A stretch of DNA of 27,373 bases, taken from positions 1 to 27,373 of the forward strand of contig JAVEWG010000046.1 in assembly GCA_034004685.1 (NCBI GenBank), read 5' to 3'. Origin of the DNA: JAEUNX01 sp034004685. Its GTDB lineage: Bacteria > Pseudomonadota > Gammaproteobacteria > Burkholderiales > Rhodocyclaceae. A program made the position numbers and the translations under genes. Each line of letters opens with the position of its first letter. Position 1 is the stretch's first letter. A model generated the notes under the pieces. That model saw nothing but the letters and a program-made list of their open reading frames with translations. It was not told the origin of the DNA and did no database searches. Below, one piece after another: positions 24,300 to 27,373 of the stretch.

Positions 24300-24315
24300 C
24301 CACTAGATCTAGTAC
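24300..24315 (+). promoter_or_regulatory. NrdR box (first, strong)
   Basis: CCACTAGATCTAGTAC matches the NrdR consensus aCaCwAtATaTwGtgt at 12 of 16 positions, including the conserved C2, C4, A6, A8, T9, T11 and G13. Its core ACTAGATCTAGT is a perfect 12-bp palindrome. It lies 159 bases before the nrdJ start. NrdR represses ribonucleotide reductase genes when bound to ATP/dATP, so location and motif agree. Confidence 0.65.
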
Positions 24316-24331
24316 AAGCAATCCAACCAAT

Positions 24332-24348
24332 CACTAGCAAAATTGTTA
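24332..24348 (+). promoter_or_regulatory. NrdR box (second, degenerate)
   Basis: The left half CACTAG (24332-24337) repeats that of the first box exactly 31 bases downstream, the usual three-turn register of paired NrdR boxes. The right half TTGTTA (24343-24348) fits the TwGtgt half-site imperfectly and is displaced by about two bases. It is weaker on its own; the spacing is the main argument. Confidence 0.45.
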
Positions 24349-24377
24349 CATCATTGTTTTTAAACGATTTTATTTTT

Positions 24378-24406
24378 TTGCATTTACTGAATCGCCGAGC
24401 TATTCT
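24378..24406 (+). promoter_or_regulatory. candidate sigma-70 promoter of nrdJ
   Basis: TTGCAT (24378-24383) and TATTCT (24401-24406) are 17 bases apart, with 3 and 4 matches of 6, in the most AT-rich stretch of the window. Start near 24413 would leave a leader of about 60 bases. A second option uses TTGTTA (24343-24348) overlapping the second NrdR box with TTTTAT (24368-24373), at a long 19-base spacing. Neither is decisive. Confidence 0.4.
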
Positions 24407-24473
24407 TCAAGCCCGGATGCGCCTCAGCCACCGCTCAGTCTTCACCCTCCACAACCAATAAAACAGGGACACC

Positions 24474-27344
24474 ATGACCACCATCCACACCAAGGCCAGC
24501 GCCAAGGCAGACGCCACCAACCTCGCTCCCCAGGAAATCTCCGGTGAAGTCCTGGTGGAGAAATACGCCAAGGGCAATGAGCAGACGGTAGGAGAAGTCC
24601 GGGCGCGGGTCGCCCAGGCGCTGGCCGCGGTGGAAGCGGAGGACAAGCGAGCCCACTGGGAAGCCCGCTTCCTGGAAGCCCAGGAGAAAGGCTTCGTGCC
24701 CGCCGGGCGAATCAACTCCGCCGCCGGCACCAACCTCCAGGCCACCCTCATCAACTGCTTCGTGCAACCGGTGGGGGATTCGGTCACCGAATCGGTGGAT
24801 GGCCGGCCGGGCATCTATACCGCCCTGGCCCAGGCCGCTGAAACCATGCGCCGGGGCGGCGGAGTCGGTTACGACTTTTCCAGCATCCGGCCCAAGGGCG
24901 CCCTGGTGAAGGGCACCCAGTCCAACGCCAGCGGGCCGGTGAGCTACATGCGGGTCTTCGACCGCTCTTGCGAGACGGTGGAATCCGCCGGTGCCCGCCG
25001 GGGCGCCCAGATGGGAGTGTTGCGCTGCGACCACCCGGACATCGAGGAATTCATCCACGCCAAGGATCACGGCGACCTGACCAACTTCAACATCTCGGTG
25101 GGGGTCACCGACGCCTTCATGCAGGCAGTGGAAGCCGACGGGGATGTGGAGCTGGCCCACAAGGCCGAGCCCATCGCCGAGGTCAAGGACGCCGGCGCCT
25201 ACCAGCGGGACGATGGCCTGTGGGTATACCGCAAGGTCAAGGCCCGGGACCTGTGGGATCAGGTCATGCGCTCCACCTATGACCACGCCGAGCCCGGCAT
25301 CCTCTTCCTGGACCGCATCAACCGGGACAACAACCTCTACTACTGCGAGACCATCGAGGCCACCAACCCCTGCGCAGAGCAGCCCCTCCCCCCCTATGGC
25401 TGCTGCTGCCTGGGCTCCATCAACCTCACCCTGTTCGTCAAGGACGCCTTCAGCGACAAGGCCGAGTTCGATTTCCCCGGCTTTGCCAAGGCCGTGGCCA
25501 CCTCGGTGCGGATGCTGGACAACGTGCTGGACGTGACCCACTGGCCCCTGGAGCAACAACTCAAGGAAGCCCAGTCCAAGCGCCGCGTCGGCCTGGGCTT
25601 CACCGGCCTGGGCAATGCCCTGGCCATGCTGCGCCTGCGCTACGACACCTCAGAGGCCCGCGCCATGGCCACCCGCATCTCCGAATTCATGCGGGACCAG
25701 GCCTATCTGGCGTCGGTGGAACTGGCCCGGGAACGGGGCCCCTTCCCCCTCTTCAACGCCGATCTGTACCTGTCCGGCGGCAACTTCGCCTCCCGCCTGC
25801 CCCAGGATGTGAAGGACAAGATCAGGAAGCACGGCCTGCGCAACTCCCACCTCCTGTCCATCGCCCCCACCGGCACCATCAGCCTGGCCTTCGCCGACAA
25901 CGCCAGCAACGGCATCGAGCCCCCCTTCTCCTACACCTACACCCGCAGGAAGCGGATGGCCGACGGCACCTTCAAGGAATACGCCGTTGAAGACTACGCC
26001 TGGCGCCTGTACCGCCACGGGGGCGGGGATGTGAACAAACTGCCGGACTACTTCGTCACCGCCCTGGAGATCACCGCCCAGGCCCACAAGGACATGGTGG
26101 CGGCGGTGGCTCCCAGCATCGACACCTCCATTTCCAAGACGGTGAACGTGCCGGAGGACTACCCTTACTCGGATTTCGAGGATCTCTACCTCACCGCCTG
26201 GAAGGACGGCCTCAAGGGCCTGGCCACCTACCGGCCCAACTCGGTGCTGGGCTCGGTCCTCTCGGTGACCCCCAGCGCCGAGCAGAAGCAGGCCCAGGAA
26301 CAGGAGGTGGTAGACGCCAACCGGCGCCTTTCCATCAAGAGTCTGCCGGCGCCGGTGCTGGCCTCGCTCCGCTGGCCCGGCCGGCCCGAGCTACCCGACG
26401 GCAATCCTTCCTGGACCTACATGCTGTCCACCCCCGCCGGCGAATTCGGTCTCTTCGTCGGCCACATGGAAGCCACCGACAACGCCACGGGCGCCTTCCC
26501 CTTCGAAGTCTGGGTCAACGGCGCCGACCAGCCCCGGGGCCTGGGGGCGGTGGCCAAGACCCTCTCCATGGACATGCGGGCCAACGACCGGGGCTGGCTC
26601 AAGCTCAAGCTGGAAACCCTGGCCCGCACCATCGGCGAGAAGTCCTTCGAAATGCGCTTCCCGCCCCATGGCGAGATGAAGCTCATGCCCGGCGCCGTTT
26701 CCGCCTTTGCCCAGGTGGTGCGCTACCGCTGCGAAAAGCTCAATGCCCTGGAGGCCGAAGGCCCCACCCCGGTGCTGGACAGCATGTTCGTGCGGGAAGA
26801 ACCCAAGACCGGCACCGAAGGTACCCTCTCCTGGACGGTGGATATCCAGAACCCGGCCACCAGCGAAGACTTCATGCTGGGCCTCAAGGAAATCACCCTG
26901 CCTGACGGGGTCACCCGCCCCTACTCCATGTGGCTCTCCGGCAACTACCCCCGGGCCCTGGACGGCCTGTGTCGCATCCTCTCCCTGGACATGCGGGTGA
27001 TGGACCCAGCCTGGATCGGCATGAAGCTGCGCAAGCTCCTCAACTACCCGGAACCCCTGGGGGACTTCATGGCCCGCGTCCCCGGCGAACAGCGCCAGCA
27101 AACCTGGCCCTCCACCGTGGCCTACATGGCCGCCCTCATCATCCACCGCTACGCCCGCCTCGGCATCCTGGATGACAAGGGCTACCCGGTGCGGGAAATG
27201 GGCATCCTGGAAGCCCCCCGGGACGACAAGGAACCCCGCCTGATGCAGGGCGGCCTGTGCAGCGAGTGCGGCAACCATTCGGTGATCCGCAAGGATGGGT
27301 GCGATTTCTGTACGGCTTGCGGGGCGGTGGGGACCTGCGGGTGA
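24474..27344 (+). CDS. nrdJ: adenosylcobalamin-dependent (class II) ribonucleotide reductase
   Basis: The product is 956 residues, cytoplasmic, making deoxyribonucleotides without oxygen. The start ATG follows CAGGGACACC. The catalytic barrel has the expected elements: Cys95 (TLINCFVQP) as one of the redox pair, the finger-loop NPCAE (Asn298, Cys300, Glu302) for thiyl radical chemistry and Cys310-312 shortly after. APTGTISLAFADNASNGIEP is the phosphate-binding region. No N-terminal ATP-cone is seen. Residues about 645-775 and 790-905 look like two diverged copies of one TSCPD-like unit (PFEVWVNGADQPRG and PYSMWLSGNYPRA align, then TLSMDMR and ILSLDMR). The C-terminal cysteine cluster (CSECGN, CDFCTACGAVGTCG) would reload the active site. 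No B12 riboswitch is visible upstream, but NrdR boxes are. It is divergent from the HD-GYP/hox gene set. Confidence 0.95.
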   Translation: MTTIHTKASAKADATNLAPQEISGEVLVEKYAKGNEQTVGEVRARVAQALAAVEAEDKRAHWEARFLEAQEKGFVPAGRINSAAGTNLQATLINCFVQPVGDSVTESVDGRPGIYTALAQAAETMRRGGGVGYDFSSIRPKGALVKGTQSNASGPVSYMRVFDRSCETVESAGARRGAQMGVLRCDHPDIEEFIHAKDHGDLTNFNISVGVTDAFMQAVEADGDVELAHKAEPIAEVKDAGAYQRDDGLWVYRKVKARDLWDQVMRSTYDHAEPGILFLDRINRDNNLYYCETIEATNPCAEQPLPPYGCCCLGSINLTLFVKDAFSDKAEFDFPGFAKAVATSVRMLDNVLDVTHWPLEQQLKEAQSKRRVGLGFTGLGNALAMLRLRYDTSEARAMATRISEFMRDQAYLASVELARERGPFPLFNADLYLSGGNFASRLPQDVKDKIRKHGLRNSHLLSIAPTGTISLAFADNASNGIEPPFSYTYTRRKRMADGTFKEYAVEDYAWRLYRHGGGDVNKLPDYFVTALEITAQAHKDMVAAVAPSIDTSISKTVNVPEDYPYSDFEDLYLTAWKDGLKGLATYRPNSVLGSVLSVTPSAEQKQAQEQEVVDANRRLSIKSLPAPVLASLRWPGRPELPDGNPSWTYMLSTPAGEFGLFVGHMEATDNATGAFPFEVWVNGADQPRGLGAVAKTLSMDMRANDRGWLKLKLETLARTIGEKSFEMRFPPHGEMKLMPGAVSAFAQVVRYRCEKLNALEAEGPTPVLDSMFVREEPKTGTEGTLSWTVDIQNPATSEDFMLGLKEITLPDGVTRPYSMWLSGNYPRALDGLCRILSLDMRVMDPAWIGMKLRKLLNYPEPLGDFMARVPGEQRQQTWPSTVAYMAALIIHRYARLGILDDKGYPVREMGILEAPRDDKEPRLMQGGLCSECGNHSVIRKDGCDFCTACGAVGTCG

Positions 27345-27373
27345 TTCCGCGTCGATGACGCTTGATTCGGCGT

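Noticed and set aside
24142..24473. Cobalamin riboswitch ahead of the B12-dependent reductase
   Set aside because: No B12-box or the expected multi-stem leader could be found; the region shows short palindromes and an AT-rich promoter stretch instead.
27349..27361. Terminator after nrdJ (GCGTC-GAT-GACGC hairpin)
   Set aside because: The stem is only 5 bp, no T-run follows, and the window ends 12 bases later, so it cannot be supported.

Overview
The window is GC-rich chromosomal DNA, most likely from a facultatively anaerobic betaproteobacterium. A Rhodocyclales-like or Burkholderiales-like host is my inference. Support comes from a DUF3567 protein (a family I know mainly from Betaproteobacteria), an NAD-linked [NiFe] hydrogenase of the Hox type, a cobalamin-dependent (class II) ribonucleotide reductase, and FNR-, RpoH- and NrdR-type promoter elements typical of Proteobacteria. 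No rRNA, tRNA, CRISPR array or complete insertion sequence was found.

Positions 1-7500 look like an accessory island. Its base composition is visibly lower in GC than the rest at the edges, and it is flanked by an IS5-type transposase remnant (about 7196-7402). On the minus strand it carries a compact three-gene unit: a 71-residue secreted protein made of a signal peptide plus one pair of YD repeats; a 2029-residue Sec-exported RHS protein whose variable C-terminal tip is a metzincin-like zinc protease (HEAGH..GLDD followed by a NIMAS Met-turn); and a 172-residue exported protein whose ATG overlaps the RHS stop codon. The last is the natural candidate for the immunity protein. This toxin module is the most novel-looking system here.

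Positions 7500-15800 hold mostly conserved housekeeping genes: a small membrane protein, htpG with an RpoH-type promoter and a hairpin over its Shine-Dalgarno sequence, greB, a DUF3567 gene, a YdcH/DUF465 gene, a DUF2189 membrane protein behind an FNR-like box, an endonuclease/exonuclease/phosphatase enzyme, a histidine-rich CDF zinc exporter, an HDOD signalling protein and a DUF454 membrane protein.

Positions 15791-24109 form one tightly packed minus-strand gene set: HD-GYP phosphodiesterase, then a PAS/histidine kinase/degenerate receiver protein, then hoxF, hoxU, hoxY, hoxH and the maturation protease. Four of the six junctions are stop/start overlaps. The hydrogenase would exchange electrons between H2 and NAD(H), and the two signalling genes at the head suggest that c-di-GMP turnover and a sensor kinase are co-expressed with it.

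Positions 24110-27344 hold a 364-base divergent intergenic region with several inverted repeats, including a convincing NrdR box and a second weaker one one helical register away. It is followed by the class II ribonucleotide reductase gene nrdJ, which has a duplicated C-terminal domain.
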